The position numbers and the translations under genes were made by a program. 64,000 bases of DNA from assembly GCF_030719215.1 (NCBI RefSeq), contig NZ_CP120983.1, positions 2,790,001-2,854,000 on the forward strand, written 5' to 3'. Every line of letters begins with the position of its first letter. The first letter of the stretch is position 1. A model generated the notes under the pieces. It made no database searches, was not told where the DNA came from, and worked only from the letters and a program-made list of their open reading frames with translations. This document shows, in pieces, positions 52,307 to 61,993 of the stretch. The DNA is from Streptomyces sp. Alt3. Lineage in GTDB: Bacteria; Actinomycetota; Actinomycetes; Streptomycetales; Streptomycetaceae.

Positions 52307-53691
52307 CTCGGTCGTCCCGGCCGGTCCGCGGGCCCGGTGGCGGGCGGCCGGACGTCCGCCCGCTGTCGCGGCAGTCCTGTCCGCCCCTCGTCCGAGGTGA
52401 CGGTGTTGGCCGCGGCGGACCAGCCGTGGCGGTCCAGGGCGCACGCCAGGGCCCCCACCATGCGCGGGTCGAACTGGCTTCCGGCGCAGCGGCGCAATTC
52501 CTCGACGGCCGCCGGGACGGGCCTGCCGGGCCGGTAGGAACGCGTCGAGGTCATCGCGTCGAAGGCGTCCGCGACGGCGACGACCCGGGCGAACTCGGGA
52601 ATGCGGTCACCGGCGAGACCGTAGGGGTAACCGCTGCCGTCGAGGCGCTCGTGGTGGTGCAGGATCGCGGCGCGCGCCTCGTCCAGGAAGCCGATCCCCC
52701 GGACGATCTCGTGGCCGTACTCCGGATGCAGTTCGATGACGCGGCGCTCCTCCGGGGTGAGCGGCCCGTCCTTGCGCAGGACCCGCGTCGGGACGCCCAG
52801 TTTGCCGACGTCGTGCAGGATGCCGGCGAAGCGGAGGGCCTCCATCCGGCTCTCCTCCATGCCGAGTTCACGGGCGATGAGCTCGGAGGCGCGGCCCACC
52901 CGCTCGCTGTGTCCGCGGGTGTACCCGTCCTTGATGTCGACCGCCTGGACCAGGGCCCTGATGGTGTTGCGGTGGGCGGCGTGCCGGCGGTGGTACTGCG
53001 CGAAGACCCAGCAGGAGATGTACATCGGCAGCAGGACGACCAGCGCGGACAGCGGCCCGTAGGAACTGCGCCACAGGACGGCCATCATCAGCCCGGCGAG
53101 CGCGTGCACCAGGTGCGGTCCGACGGAGCGGGCCGGCAGCCCGCGCCAGGCGTGCCCGAGGGCCACGCGCTCGGCCGTGACGAGGATCGCGCCGTCGAGC
53201 GCGGCCAGCACGAGGCTGAACACGAGGGCCGTGGCGCAGGCCGGGACGAGGGCGTACGGGAAGTCCGGCAGGGTGTCCCCCGCGACACCGCCGAGCGTGA
53301 CCGGGCCGCCCAGGAACCCGTGGGTCCAGGAGGCGGCGCCCGCGGTCAGGGCGAGCTGCGCCGCCCGCCAGATCCTGCGGGCGGCGGCGGGCCGGCGCTC
53401 CACGCGGCCCACCAGCGCTCCGGGCACCGCGACGAGGACGGCCGCGGACGGCGGCAGCAGGAACGCGGCGGCGAGCAGCAGGGGGAAGAAGGATCCGGAG
53501 CCGGCCGGCTCCGGGCCGCCGAGGAGGCGGCAGCGGCCGGGAAGTTCACACACCAGATGGAGCGCCGCCAGCAGGCCGAGCGTGCCCCAGGGGGTGTGTG
53601 CCCCGGGGGACAGCGCGGGCAGGGCGCAGCCGACGGCGCAGAGGACCGCGCACAGGATGAGGGCGCGCGCCGCCCCCGATATGCCCCTCAC
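52303..53691 (-). CDS. Membrane HD-GYP-like phosphohydrolase
   Basis: The 462-residue protein has an N-terminal membrane region of about 225 residues with six hydrophobic segments. An HD-GYP-type domain follows: KDGYTRGHSERVG, ILHDVGKLGVP, IELHPEYGHEI and HHHERLDGSGYPYGL, ending DAFDAMTSTRSYR. This is the full ligand set of cyclic-dinucleotide phosphodiesterases. It may hydrolyse c-di-GMP or another signalling nucleotide; Streptomyces development depends on c-di-GMP. GTG 53691 with GGGCGG upstream. It is the first gene of the coupled pair. Confidence 0.82.
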   Translation of the reverse strand: MRGISGAARALILCAVLCAVGCALPALSPGAHTPWGTLGLLAALHLVCELPGRCRLLGGPEPAGSGSFFPLLLAAAFLLPPSAAVLVAVPGALVGRVERRPAAARRIWRAAQLALTAGAASWTHGFLGGPVTLGGVAGDTLPDFPYALVPACATALVFSLVLAALDGAILVTAERVALGHAWRGLPARSVGPHLVHALAGLMMAVLWRSSYGPLSALVVLLPMYISCWVFAQYHRRHAAHRNTIRALVQAVDIKDGYTRGHSERVGRASELIARELGMEESRMEALRFAGILHDVGKLGVPTRVLRKDGPLTPEERRVIELHPEYGHEIVRGIGFLDEARAAILHHHERLDGSGYPYGLAGDRIPEFARVVAVADAFDAMTSTRSYRPGRPVPAAVEELRRCAGSQFDPRMVGALACALDRHGWSAAANTVTSDEGRTGLPRQRADVRPPATGPADRPGRPR

Positions 53692-53830
53692 CTGTACCGC
53701 CCGCCCCCCGCCTGGTCAATGGAGGCGCCAGGCTAGCGAGTTGGGCATCAGCCAGGGCCCGAACGCGCCGGATTAGCACGTTCGGGTGAAGGGACGGGGG
53801 TGGGCGCTCAGCCCAGGCGGTGAAGCACGG

Positions 53831-54151
53831 TCACTCGGCGGCGGCGGCCGGACGGTCGGCGCCGCCCATGGCGACGTCCTGCTCGGGCACCGCCTGCCCC
53901 GACCGGATCAGGTCGATCCGGCCCATCACCTTGGAGCGCAGGTCGGCCGGGACGTCATCCTGTCCGCAGCAGCGCTTGACCAGCTTCTTCACGGCCTGTT
54001 CGAGGCCGTACTTCTCCAGGCACGGGGAGCACTCCTCGAAATGCACCTCGAACTTGGTGCAGTCGCCCTCGGGCATCTCATGGTCGAGAAACTCGTAGAG
54101 ATGATCGAGAACCTCTGAGCAATCCGTCTCGTGCGGCTCTCCGCAGCTCAT
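53831..54151 (-). CDS. rsrA: Zinc-containing anti-sigma factor RsrA
   Basis: The 106-residue protein has all RsrA metal and redox residues: Cys3, His7, Cys11, Cys31, His37, Cys41 and Cys44, followed by the pair CC near residue 61. Zinc-bound reduced RsrA holds SigR; disulfide formation under thiol-oxidative stress releases it. Its ATG overlaps the sigR stop as ATGA, so the two are made together. Confidence 0.96.
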   Translation of the reverse strand: MSCGEPHETDCSEVLDHLYEFLDHEMPEGDCTKFEVHFEECSPCLEKYGLEQAVKKLVKRCCGQDDVPADLRSKVMGRIDLIRSGQAVPEQDVAMGGADRPAAAAE

Positions 54152-54990
54152 GAGGCCGAGCCTTTCGTTTCGTCCGACTCACCGGCTCCGGCCGGGACGA
54201 GCCCGCGCTCACGCGCGTAGTCCTCCAGCATGCCGCGCAGCTGGCGGCGTCCCCGGTGCAGCCGGGACATCACCGTACCGATGGGTGTCCCCATGATGTC
54301 CGCGATCTCCTTGTAGGCAAAGCCCTCCACATCGGCGAGATACACGGCGATGCGGAATTCCTCGGGGATCGACTGCAGCGCGGACTTCACGTCGGAGTCC
54401 GGCAGGTGATCGAGCGCCTGGGACTCCGCCGAGCGCAGACCGGTCGACATGTGCGACTCCGCACGTGCCAGCTGCCAGTCCTCGATCTCCTCGGCGGCGC
54501 TCCGCTGGGGTTCACGCTGCTTCTTGCGGTACGAGTTGATGAAGGTGTTCGTGAGAATGCGGTACATCCACGCCTTGAGGTTCGTGCCCTCACGGAACTG
54601 GTGGAAGGACCCGTACGCCTTGGCGTACGTCTCCTGGACCAGGTCCTCGGCATCCGCGGGATTGCGCGTCATGCGCAGCGCGGCCGAGTACATCTGGTCC
54701 AGATATCCAAGGGCGTCCCGCTCGAAGCGCGCGTTGCGCTCGGCGGTCGTCTCCTGCGCACGGCCGTCGTCGGTCCCTGTGTCGGTCCCAGTGACCGGAC
54801 CCACCTCCTCCAACGATGTCGCGGAGCCGAAACCGGACCCGCTCGCATCGGAGAATAGTCGACCTTGCTTCCGCGCGGGCTGTCGATCGGCTCCGCCCGG
54901 GGCGCGCGCCGGAGTGCTCTTCGCCGCGTGAAGCACCGTCCACTCCAGATCTGCGGTGTTCGAGCGGCTCGGGCAGATGGTCGAACCCAT
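54148..54990 (-). CDS. sigR: ECF sigma factor SigR (disulfide stress), with extended start
   Basis: The ECF sigma core has region 2 ([40 protein letters not shown]) and region 4 ([39 protein letters not shown]). Two starts are plausible. ATG 54990, with GGGAG eight bases upstream, gives 280 residues. GTG 54804 near GGAGGAG gives 218 residues. S. coelicolor makes a stable SigR and a longer unstable SigR' with about 55 extra residues from a SigR-dependent promoter, so both are probably real. SigR controls thioredoxin, mycothiol and protein quality genes. The gene is coupled to rsrA. Confidence 0.95.
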   Translation of the reverse strand: MGSTICPSRSNTADLEWTVLHAAKSTPARAPGGADRQPARKQGRLFSDASGSGFGSATSLEEVGPVTGTDTGTDDGRAQETTAERNARFERDALGYLDQMYSAALRMTRNPADAEDLVQETYAKAYGSFHQFREGTNLKAWMYRILTNTFINSYRKKQREPQRSAAEEIEDWQLARAESHMSTGLRSAESQALDHLPDSDVKSALQSIPEEFRIAVYLADVEGFAYKEIADIMGTPIGTVMSRLHRGRRQLRGMLEDYARERGLVPAGAGESDETKGSAS

Positions 54991-55056
54991 GCGACGGACT
55001 CCCTCTCCACGTACGACGGCGTTGTACCGACACCGGCTGTGTGCCGACACCAGCCA

Positions 55057-55084
55057 CAACAGCCGCCCCGCACGGCGCATTCCC
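55057..55084 (-). promoter_or_regulatory. SigR-dependent promoter of sigR-rsrA
   Basis: On the minus strand GGGAAT, 18 bases, GTTG matches the SigR consensus (GGGAAT-N18-GTT). Transcription should start near 55050, about 60 bases before the long sigR start, giving autoamplification. Confidence 0.85.
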
Positions 55085-55126
55085 GGTCCCCGCGCGGGCC
55101 CGGGGAGTGTGAGCGGGACTACGTCG

Positions 55127-55789
55127 TCAGGAGAGTCCGTCCAGCCAACCGGCGACCGCCCCCGTGAGCAGGTCCATCGCCTGATCCTGGGTCAGCGGCG
55201 CCTTCTTCGGTACGGCGAAGCCATGATCGGCGTGCGGCACCTCGACGAGTCCGTGCCCGCCGCGAGGGAACTCGTCCGGCCGCCCGAACGGGTCGCGGCC
55301 GCCCTGCACCACGAGGGTGGGCACGCCCGCGCCGAGCAGCTCGTCCGCGCGGGACTTCTCCGGCTTGCCCGGAGGGTGCAGGGGGAAGCTCAGGGCGAGC
55401 ACCGCCCGGGCACCGAGCTCCGCCGCCGTGCGGCAGGCCACCCTGGCCCCCGCGCTGCGGCCCCCGGCGACGACGGGGAGCCCGGGGGCGGCAAGCGCCG
55501 GCCACAGTCCCCGCCAGCCGGTGTCCAGGGCCCTGGGCGCCGGCGCCAGCTTTCTCCCGGCCACCCGCCAGGGCTGTTCCACCAGGGCCACGGTCACCCG
55601 GCGGCCCGGAAGCACGGCGGCAAGGGCCTGCAGGTCGCGCGCCTCGATGCCGCCGCCGGCACCGTGGCCGACGGCGAGCACCAGCCGCGCGTCCTTCGCG
55701 GGGATCCAGGTGATCCTGGCCTCCCCTGCGTCCGTGGCGACGTCCTCGGTCTTCTTCGCTGTCCCTGGATCACGGCTCACGGTGCCCAT
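55127..55789 (-). CDS. Alpha/beta-hydrolase family protein
   Basis: The 220-residue protein has an alpha/beta-hydrolase core. An oxyanion region [13 protein letters not shown] comes first, then a nucleophile elbow [11 protein letters not shown] with Ser near residue 112. The probable acid is in VQGGRDPFG and the His in [12 protein letters not shown]. The pattern resembles the KANL3/TEX30-like and dienelactone hydrolase relatives. The substrate is unknown. It sits between the sigR promoter and the YedK-type gene, reading the same way. Confidence 0.82.
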   Translation of the reverse strand: MGTVSRDPGTAKKTEDVATDAGEARITWIPAKDARLVLAVGHGAGGGIEARDLQALAAVLPGRRVTVALVEQPWRVAGRKLAPAPRALDTGWRGLWPALAAPGLPVVAGGRSAGARVACRTAAELGARAVLALSFPLHPPGKPEKSRADELLGAGVPTLVVQGGRDPFGRPDEFPRGGHGLVEVPHADHGFAVPKKAPLTQDQAMDLLTGAVAGWLDGLS

Positions 55790-55798
55790 CCTGCCAAG

Positions 55799-56614
55799 TC
55801 AGAAGAGCGTGCCCACCTCGGGCGCGGCCAGTTCCTCCAGGAGTTCCGGGCCGTTGTTACGGACGTTGCTGACGGCGGTGGCCACCGGGTAGGCCCGCAT
55901 CAGCCCGCCGGGCGGCGGCTCCAGGAGCGCCTTCAGCTCGTCGACGTCGGTGCGCGAGGGGTCGAGCCAGGCGTCCCAGCGGTCCGGGGTCAGCATCAGC
56001 GGCATCCGGGGGTGGATGTCGGAGAGGGAGGCGGGCCCTTCTGCGGGGGCCACGGCGAGCGGGGCGGTCTCCGCCTCGGTGGTGATCACCGAGCAGGTCA
56101 CCCACCAGGCCTGCGGATGGTCGTCGGGCAGCGTGCGGTCGCGCCAGAACTCGTACAGGCCGGCCATGGCGAAGACCGAGCCGTCCGCCGGTGTGACGAA
56201 GTACGGCTGCTTGCGGGGCCGCTTCTTCCGTCCCTTCTCCTCCAGCTGCCGCTCGTCGGCCCCGGTGACCCACTCGTAGTAGCCGTCGGCGGGCAGGATG
56301 CAGCGCCGCGACACGAAGGGCCGGCGGAAGGACGGCTTCTCGTGGACGGCCTCCGCCCGGGCGTTGATCATCCGGGCGCCGCCCTCGGGCGACTTCGACC
56401 AGGACGGTACGAGTCCCCATTTCAGGGTGCGGAGCTGGCGAACCGGCCGCCGGTCGTCCGCGTCCTTCACAGGACGGTCCAGCACCGCGTAGACCTCCTT
56501 GGTCGGCGCGACGTTCCAGTCCGGCTCCAGGGTCTCCGCGGGTTCCCACTTCTCCACGCCGAAGAGTCCGGTCAGGTCCTCGGGCCGCCGACTCGCTGCA
56601 TACCGTCCGCACAT
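55799..56614 (-). CDS. SOS response-associated peptidase / abasic-site protein (YedK/HMCES family)
   Basis: The 271-residue protein begins MCGRYAASR, where Cys2 is the catalytic residue that forms a thiazolidine link with abasic DNA. NVAPTKEVYAVL, WGLVPSWSKSPEGGARMINA, RRCILPADGYYEWV and SDIHPRMPLML provide the remaining conserved residues (Asn, Glu, His). It shields abasic sites in single-stranded DNA. ATG 56614 is fixed by the need for Cys at position 2. Confidence 0.95.
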   Translation of the reverse strand: MCGRYAASRRPEDLTGLFGVEKWEPAETLEPDWNVAPTKEVYAVLDRPVKDADDRRPVRQLRTLKWGLVPSWSKSPEGGARMINARAEAVHEKPSFRRPFVSRRCILPADGYYEWVTGADERQLEEKGRKKRPRKQPYFVTPADGSVFAMAGLYEFWRDRTLPDDHPQAWWVTCSVITTEAETAPLAVAPAEGPASLSDIHPRMPLMLTPDRWDAWLDPSRTDVDELKALLEPPPGGLMRAYPVATAVSNVRNNGPELLEELAAPEVGTLF

Positions 56615-56687
56615 AAGTGCCAGACTGCCACGACCGCCAGTCGAGTGGACGCCGGTCCCTCGATCACCTGAAGGAGCCTCCCGCACC

Positions 56688-57401
56688 ATGGACAGCACCG
56701 ACCTGGGCGATCTGTGGGATCGCGTCTTCGGAACCCAGTCCGCCCCCGAGCAGTGGCTTGTGGTCGTCACGGCGACGGCGGCCCTCGTCGCCGTGGTGCC
56801 GAACCTCGTATGGCGGCTCTCGCGCAACGCGATCACCATCGCCCACGAGGGAGGGCACGGTCTGATCGCCCTGCTCACCGGGCGGCAGCTGTCCGGAATC
56901 CGGCTGCACTCGGACACCAGTGGCCTCACCGTGAGCCGCGGGAAGCCGACCGGCATCGGCATGATCCTCACCGCGGCAGCCGGCTACACGGCGCCCCCGC
57001 TGCTCGGACTGGGCGGCGCCTGGCTGCTGACCAACGGCAGGATCACGCTGCTCCTCTGGCTGGCGACCGCCCTGCTGGCGGTGATGCTGGTGATGATCCG
57101 CAACCTCTACGGGGCCCTCACCGTCATCCTCACGGGGACGACGTTCCTGCTGGTGTCGTGGCTGACCTCGGCCGACGTCCAGTCCGCGTTCGCGTACACG
57201 GTGGTCTGGTTCCTGCTGCTCGGGGGCGTGCGGCCGGCGTTCGAGCTCCAGTTCAAGCGCCGGTACGGCGGTGCCCCCGACTCCGACGCCGACCAGCTCG
57301 CCCGGCTGACCCACGCCCCGGCCGCCCTGTGGCTCTTCCTCTTCCACGCGGTGTCGCTCAGCTCGCTGATCGGCGGCGGACGCTGGCTCCTCGGGCTGTG
57401 A
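56688..57401 (+). CDS. M50-like membrane metalloprotease
   Basis: The 237-residue membrane protein has five or six hydrophobic segments and the zinc motif HEGGH (TIAHEGGHGLIALLTG, near residues 56-60) inside the membrane, as in M50B site-2-type proteases. The usual distal Asp motif is not obvious, so activity is unproven. AAGGAG at 56670-56675 supports ATG 56688. It is divergent from the YedK gene. Confidence 0.8.
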   Translation: MDSTDLGDLWDRVFGTQSAPEQWLVVVTATAALVAVVPNLVWRLSRNAITIAHEGGHGLIALLTGRQLSGIRLHSDTSGLTVSRGKPTGIGMILTAAAGYTAPPLLGLGGAWLLTNGRITLLLWLATALLAVMLVMIRNLYGALTVILTGTTFLLVSWLTSADVQSAFAYTVVWFLLLGGVRPAFELQFKRRYGGAPDSDADQLARLTHAPAALWLFLFHAVSLSSLIGGGRWLLGL

Positions 57402-57524
57402 GGGCCGAAGGGGCCGGAGCCCGGGCAGGTTCGGCGGGCCGCCCGTACCACCCTTGTATTACGCCCCGGTTTCAGCCCTTTTGTTGAGGATCTGGGTTTG
57501 CGGAGAGCCACTAAAGTGAGGGGC

Positions 57525-58904
57525 ATGACCGAAAGTTCCGTGCACCCCGCCCTCTGGCCCGCCCCCCGAGCGACCGGGGCGGTCGACGCGACCGTCACCG
57601 TGCCCGGATCGAAGTCGGTCACCAATCGCGCGCTCGTCCTCGCCTCGCTGTCCTCGGAGCCGGGCTGGCTGCGCCGTCCGCTGCGCTCGCGCGACACCCT
57701 CCTGATGGCCCAGGCGCTCCGCGCCCTGGGGGTCGGCATCGAGGAGGGCGTGGGCCCCGACGGCTCGGGCGAGGCCTGGCGGGTCATCCCCGCGGGTCTG
57801 CACGGCCCGGCCCGGGTGGACGTCGGCAACGCCGGGACGGTCATGCGCTTCCTGCCGCCCGTGGCCTGCCTCGCGGACGGCCCCGTCCACTTCGACGGCG
57901 ACCCCCGGTCCTACGAGCGGCCCCTGCACGGCGTGATCGACGCGCTGAAGTCCCTGGGCGCCCGGATCGACGACGACGGCCGCGGGACCCTTCCGCTGAC
58001 CGTGCACGGAGCGGGCGCGCTGGACGGCGGCCCGGTGTCCGTCGACGCGTCCTCGTCCTCCCAGTTCGTCTCCGCCCTGCTCCTCTCGGCGCCCCGCTTC
58101 AACCAGGGCCTGGAGGTGCGGCACACCGGCTCGACCCTGCCCTCCATGCCGCACATCCGGATGACGGTCGACATGCTGCGCTCGGTCGGCGCCCAGGTCG
58201 ACGAGCCGGAGACGGGCGGCGAGCCGAACGTCTGGCGGGTCTCCCCGTCCGCCCTGCTGGGCCGCGACCTGACCGTCGAGCCCGACCTCTCCAACGCCCA
58301 GCCGTTCCTGGCCGCCGCGCTGGTGACGGGCGGCCGGGTCACGGTCCCCGACTGGCCGCTGCGGACCACCCAGCCGGGTGACGCGCTGCGCGAGATCTTC
58401 ACCGCAATGGGTGGCGCGTGCGAGCTGACGGAACGCGGTCTCACCTTCACGGGCACGGGCTCGGTCCACGGCATCGACGTCGACCTGAGCGAGGTCGGTG
58501 AGCTGACACCGGGCATCGCCGCACTCGCCGCCCTCGCGGACTCCCCGTCCACCCTGCGCGGCGTCGCCCACCTCAGGCTGCACGAGACGGACCGGCTCGC
58601 TGCGCTCACCAAGGAGATCAACGGACTCGGCGGCGACGTCACGGAGACCGCCGACGGCCTGCGGATCATGCCCGGCCCGCTGCACGGCGGCACCTTCCAC
58701 ACCTACGACGACCACCGGATGGCCACCGCGGGCGCGATCATCGGCCTCGCGGTCGCCGGGGTCGAGATCGAGAACGTCGGCACGACCGCCAAGACCCTGC
58801 CGGACTTCCCGGACATGTGGACCGGCATGCTCGGGGAACCGTCGGGCGCCGTCGGCGTCTCGCCCGGGGCGCTCGGCGCCTCCGCGGGAAGCCGCGGGGT
58901 CTGA
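57525..58904 (+). CDS. aroA: 3-phosphoshikimate 1-carboxyvinyltransferase (EPSP synthase)
   Basis: The 459-residue protein has [15 protein letters not shown] near residue 28, the [14 protein letters not shown] phosphoenolpyruvate loop, [14 protein letters not shown] and the C-terminal [12 protein letters not shown]. It makes 5-enolpyruvylshikimate-3-phosphate in the shikimate pathway. ATG 57525 follows GAGGGG. The rsgA gene begins four bases after its stop, so the two are co-transcribed. Confidence 0.95.
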   Translation: MTESSVHPALWPAPRATGAVDATVTVPGSKSVTNRALVLASLSSEPGWLRRPLRSRDTLLMAQALRALGVGIEEGVGPDGSGEAWRVIPAGLHGPARVDVGNAGTVMRFLPPVACLADGPVHFDGDPRSYERPLHGVIDALKSLGARIDDDGRGTLPLTVHGAGALDGGPVSVDASSSSQFVSALLLSAPRFNQGLEVRHTGSTLPSMPHIRMTVDMLRSVGAQVDEPETGGEPNVWRVSPSALLGRDLTVEPDLSNAQPFLAAALVTGGRVTVPDWPLRTTQPGDALREIFTAMGGACELTERGLTFTGTGSVHGIDVDLSEVGELTPGIAALAALADSPSTLRGVAHLRLHETDRLAALTKEINGLGGDVTETADGLRIMPGPLHGGTFHTYDDHRMATAGAIIGLAVAGVEIENVGTTAKTLPDFPDMWTGMLGEPSGAVGVSPGALGASAGSRGV

Positions 58905-58908
58905 GGGC

Positions 58909-59925
58909 ATGCGCCGCTACGGGAAGAACCCCGACGAGGACGACATCCGCGTCCGCCCCAACCCCAAGGGCAACCGGCCCCGCACCCACACCCGTCCCAA
59001 GCACGAGGACGCCCAGGACGGCATGGTCCTCACCGTCGACCGGGGCAGGCTGACCTGCCTCGTCGAGGACCGCACGGTGACGGCGATGAAGGCCCGCGAG
59101 CTCGGCCGCAAGGCCGCCGTGGTGGGAGACCGGGTATCCCTGGTCGGTGATCTCTCCGGCGACAAGGACACCCTGGCCCGCATCGTGCGGATCGGTACGC
59201 GCACATCGGTGCTCCGCCGCACGGCGGACGACGACGACCCCTTCGAGCGGGTGGTCGTCGCCAACGCCGACCAGCTGGCCATCGTCACCGCGCTCGCCGA
59301 TCCCGAGCCCCGCCCGCGCATGATCGACCGCTGCCTGGTGGCGGCGTACGACGGCGGGCTCAGCCCGCTCCTGGTGCTGACCAAGTCGGATCTGGCCTCG
59401 GCGGACAAGCTCCTGGAGGCCTACACCCCGCTCGGCGTCCCCTACGTCGTGACCAGCCGCGAGGAGCTGGAGAACGGGGACGCCGCCGACCGTGTGCGCG
59501 AGTTGCTGAACGACCGGGTCACCGCCTTCGTCGGACACTCCGGGGTCGGCAAGACGACGCTGGTCAACGCACTGGTGCCGAAGGACCGGCGGCGGACGAC
59601 CGGGGTGGTCAACGCCGTCACGGGGCGCGGCCGGCACACCACGACGTCGGCGCTCGCCCTGCCGCTGCCGGACGGCCGCGGCTGGGTCGTCGACACCCCG
59701 GGCGTACGGTCGTTCGGGCTGCACCACGTCGACCCCTCACGGGTCATCAACGCCTTCCCCGATCTCCAGCCGGGCACGGAGGACTGTCCGCGCGGCTGCA
59801 CCCACGACGGCCAGGAGCCGGAGTGCGCGCTGGACGCGTGGGTCGCCGAGGGCCACGCGGATCCGGCACGCCTCGACTCGCTGAGGCGGCTGCTGGCGAC
59901 GCGGGAGCGGCGCGAGGGCGACTGA
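58909..59925 (+). CDS. rsgA: Ribosome biogenesis GTPase RsgA
   Basis: The 338-residue protein has the circularly permuted GTPase order: TKSDLASADK (G4), FVGHSGVGKTTLVNAL (G1) and VDTPGVRSFGL (G3). A zinc-binding region with C-x-RGCTHDGQEPEC follows. An N-terminal OB-fold spans about 35-100. It acts in late 30S subunit maturation. It is the second gene of the aroA operon. Confidence 0.95.
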   Translation: MRRYGKNPDEDDIRVRPNPKGNRPRTHTRPKHEDAQDGMVLTVDRGRLTCLVEDRTVTAMKARELGRKAAVVGDRVSLVGDLSGDKDTLARIVRIGTRTSVLRRTADDDDPFERVVVANADQLAIVTALADPEPRPRMIDRCLVAAYDGGLSPLLVLTKSDLASADKLLEAYTPLGVPYVVTSREELENGDAADRVRELLNDRVTAFVGHSGVGKTTLVNALVPKDRRRTTGVVNAVTGRGRHTTTSALALPLPDGRGWVVDTPGVRSFGLHHVDPSRVINAFPDLQPGTEDCPRGCTHDGQEPECALDAWVAEGHADPARLDSLRRLLATRERREGD

Positions 59926-60043
59926 GACACGGCCCGGCGGCGGCAGGCCGGGCCGCCCCGCGCACGTTTGCGGGCTCCCACGACCGGTAAGGGCATAATC
60001 GGGCAAGCGGGACGAACGTCACCTACGTGGGAGGCACCTGACG

Positions 60044-60367
60044 ATGGCGTGGTTGCTGGTCGTGGTCGCCGGACTGCTCGAGACCGGCTTCGCCGTGTGT
60101 CTGAAGCTCTCGCACGGTTTCACCCGCCTCTGGCCGACGGTCGCGTTCTGCGCGTTCGCCCTGGGCAGCTTCGGTCTGCTCACGCTCGCACTCAAGAAGC
60201 TCGACGTCGGCCCGGCCTACGCGGTGTGGACGGGCATCGGGGCGGCGGGCACGGCGATCTACGGCATGGTCTTCCTCGACGACGTGGTCTCCACGCTCAA
60301 GCTGGTGTCGATCTCGCTGGTGATCGTCGGTGTGATCGGTCTGCAGCTGTCCGGTTCGGCGCAGTGA
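60044..60367 (+). CDS. SMR-family exporter, Gdx/SugE guanidinium type
   Basis: The 107-residue protein has four transmembrane segments, the essential Glu13 in VVVAGLLETGFAV, HGFTRLWPTV and the GPAYAVWTGIGAAGTA segment. These features mark the Gdx (SugE) group that exports guanidinium in exchange for protons. It functions as an antiparallel dimer. GGGAGG at 60030-60035 supports ATG 60044. Its 3' end overlaps the convergent TetR gene by 71 bases. I found no clear guanidine riboswitch upstream. Confidence 0.9.
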   Translation: MAWLLVVVAGLLETGFAVCLKLSHGFTRLWPTVAFCAFALGSFGLLTLALKKLDVGPAYAVWTGIGAAGTAIYGMVFLDDVVSTLKLVSISLVIVGVIGLQLSGSAQ

Positions 60368-60911
60368 ACCCCGGCGCCGGCCCGGAGTCCGCCGGCACCA
60401 GCGTGTAGGAGAGGGCGAGCCTGAGCGCGATCTCGCAGATCAGCTCCAGCCGCGCGGAGTCGCCCGGCGGAGGCCCTGTCCCCAGGACGGCCACGGCCCG
60501 GTCCCGGACGAGGGTGAGCATCTCGTTGGGCGTCGGCGGTGCGGGTTCGCCGTGCCGCCCGACGGCAGGAGTGCCCGGCCCGGGCAGGTGGTCCCCCCAG
60601 ACGCCGGTGAGCAGCGCCTTGACCAGGACGTCTCCGTGGGCCGCCCGGACCGTCCAGCGGGCGAGCTCCGCCGGGCCTCCGCCCTCGGCCCGGTGGGCGC
60701 CGAGCGTCCGTTCGACCCCGGCGAGATACCGGCCGGCGGCACGCCGGACCAGTGCGTGTGCCAGTCCGCCCTTGCTGCCGAACTCGTTGTAGAGGGTCTG
60801 CCTGGAGACCCCGGCACCGGCCGCCACGTCGACCATGCGTACGGCCGTCCAAGGCAGCGTGGAGAGCGCCGAGTACGCGGAGTCCAGCAGTGCTTCTCGC
60901 GCCGATGGCAT
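60297..60911 (-). CDS. TetR-family regulator
   Basis: The 204-residue protein has a TetR HTH in residues 1-50 (REALLDSAYSALSTLPWTAV, GVSRQTLYNEFGSKGGLAHA). The ligand domain has no known effector. ATG 60911 has GGGAGG five bases upstream. It is divergent from hisN (155-base gap) and overlaps the SMR gene tail to tail, so it may control the exporter, hisN or itself. The last 24 residues are encoded inside the exporter's coding sequence. Confidence 0.88.
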   Translation of the reverse strand: MPSAREALLDSAYSALSTLPWTAVRMVDVAAGAGVSRQTLYNEFGSKGGLAHALVRRAAGRYLAGVERTLGAHRAEGGGPAELARWTVRAAHGDVLVKALLTGVWGDHLPGPGTPAVGRHGEPAPPTPNEMLTLVRDRAVAVLGTGPPPGDSARLELICEIALRLALSYTLVPADSGPAPGFTAPNRTAADRSHRRSPARSTPA

Positions 60912-61065
60912 CGTCGCCTCCCACGCCGGGGACCTGCGCATCAGAGTTGGGGCGCCCGGGGACCCTGTCAAGGGTCCGCGCAGGGACCGCGGGTGGGCGC
61001 GTGCGGAGGGCCGCGCCGCGCGGGCCCGTGTAGCCCGGCCGGGTGGCTGTGGATACTGTGACGGC

Positions 61066-61866
61066 ATGCCCGACTACCACGATGATCTGCGCCTGGCCCA
61101 CGTACTGGCGGACGCCGCCGACGCGGCGACGATGGACCGGTTCAAGGCTCTGGACCTCAAGGTCGAGACCAAGCCGGACATGACCCCGGTGAGCGAGGCC
61201 GACAAACACGCGGAGGAGCTGATCCGTGGTCACCTGCACCGGGCGCGCCCGCGCGACGCGATCCTGGGCGAGGAGTACGGCATCGAGGGCACCGGCCCGC
61301 GGCGCTGGGTCGTCGACCCGATCGACGGAACCAAGAACTACGTACGCGGTGTCCCCGTCTGGGCGACGCTGATCTCGCTGATGGAGGCGGGCGAGGACGG
61401 CTTCCAGCCGGTGGTCGGTGTGGTGTCCGCCCCCGCGCTGAACCGTCGCTGGTGGGCGGCCAAGGGTGCCGGCGCGTTCTCCGGCCGCAGTCTGACGTCC
61501 GCGACGCGTCTGCAGGTGTCGAAGGTCGAGCGGATCGCGGACTCCTCGTTCGCCTACGCCTCGATGACCGGCTGGGAGGAGCAGGGCCGGCTCGACGGCT
61601 TCATGGATCTGACTCGGGCCTGCTGGCGCACCCGCGGATACGGCGACTTCTGGCCGTACATGATGGTCGCCGAGGGCTCGGTGGACATCTGCGCGGAGCC
61701 GGAGCTCTCCCTGTGGGACATGGCGGCGACCGCGATCGTCGTCCAGGAGGCCGGCGGGCGGTTCACCAGCCTGGACGGGGTGTCCGGCCCGGGCGGCGGC
61801 AACGCGGCGGCGTCCAACGGACTGCTGCACGACGAACTGCTGGGCTATCTCAACCAGCGCTACTAG
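61066..61866 (+). CDS. hisN: Histidinol-phosphatase of the inositol monophosphatase family
   Basis: The 266-residue protein has the IMPase metal sites AILGEEYG, VVDPIDGTKNYVRGVPVWA and LSLWDMAATAIVVQEAGG. It most likely dephosphorylates histidinol phosphate, as HisN does in S. coelicolor and Corynebacterium; other phosphomonoesters are possible. Start ATG 61066. Confidence 0.9.
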   Translation: MPDYHDDLRLAHVLADAADAATMDRFKALDLKVETKPDMTPVSEADKHAEELIRGHLHRARPRDAILGEEYGIEGTGPRRWVVDPIDGTKNYVRGVPVWATLISLMEAGEDGFQPVVGVVSAPALNRRWWAAKGAGAFSGRSLTSATRLQVSKVERIADSSFAYASMTGWEEQGRLDGFMDLTRACWRTRGYGDFWPYMMVAEGSVDICAEPELSLWDMAATAIVVQEAGGRFTSLDGVSGPGGGNAAASNGLLHDELLGYLNQRY

Positions 61867-61993
61867 GTAGGCGTACGCCCCTTGTCGGGCCCCATCGGTG
61901 GTGCGACTCTGGGAGTCCCCCCACTTGTGAACTTGTGAATTGCCTCACGAAGGCCGCTTCACAGGTCACTCCCTCAAGGAGGTGGCTCCCGAC

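Noticed and set aside
59926..60043. Guanidine riboswitch upstream of the SMR exporter
   Set aside because: ACGA occurs twice but not as the loop of paired stems, and no ykkC-type core was recognised.
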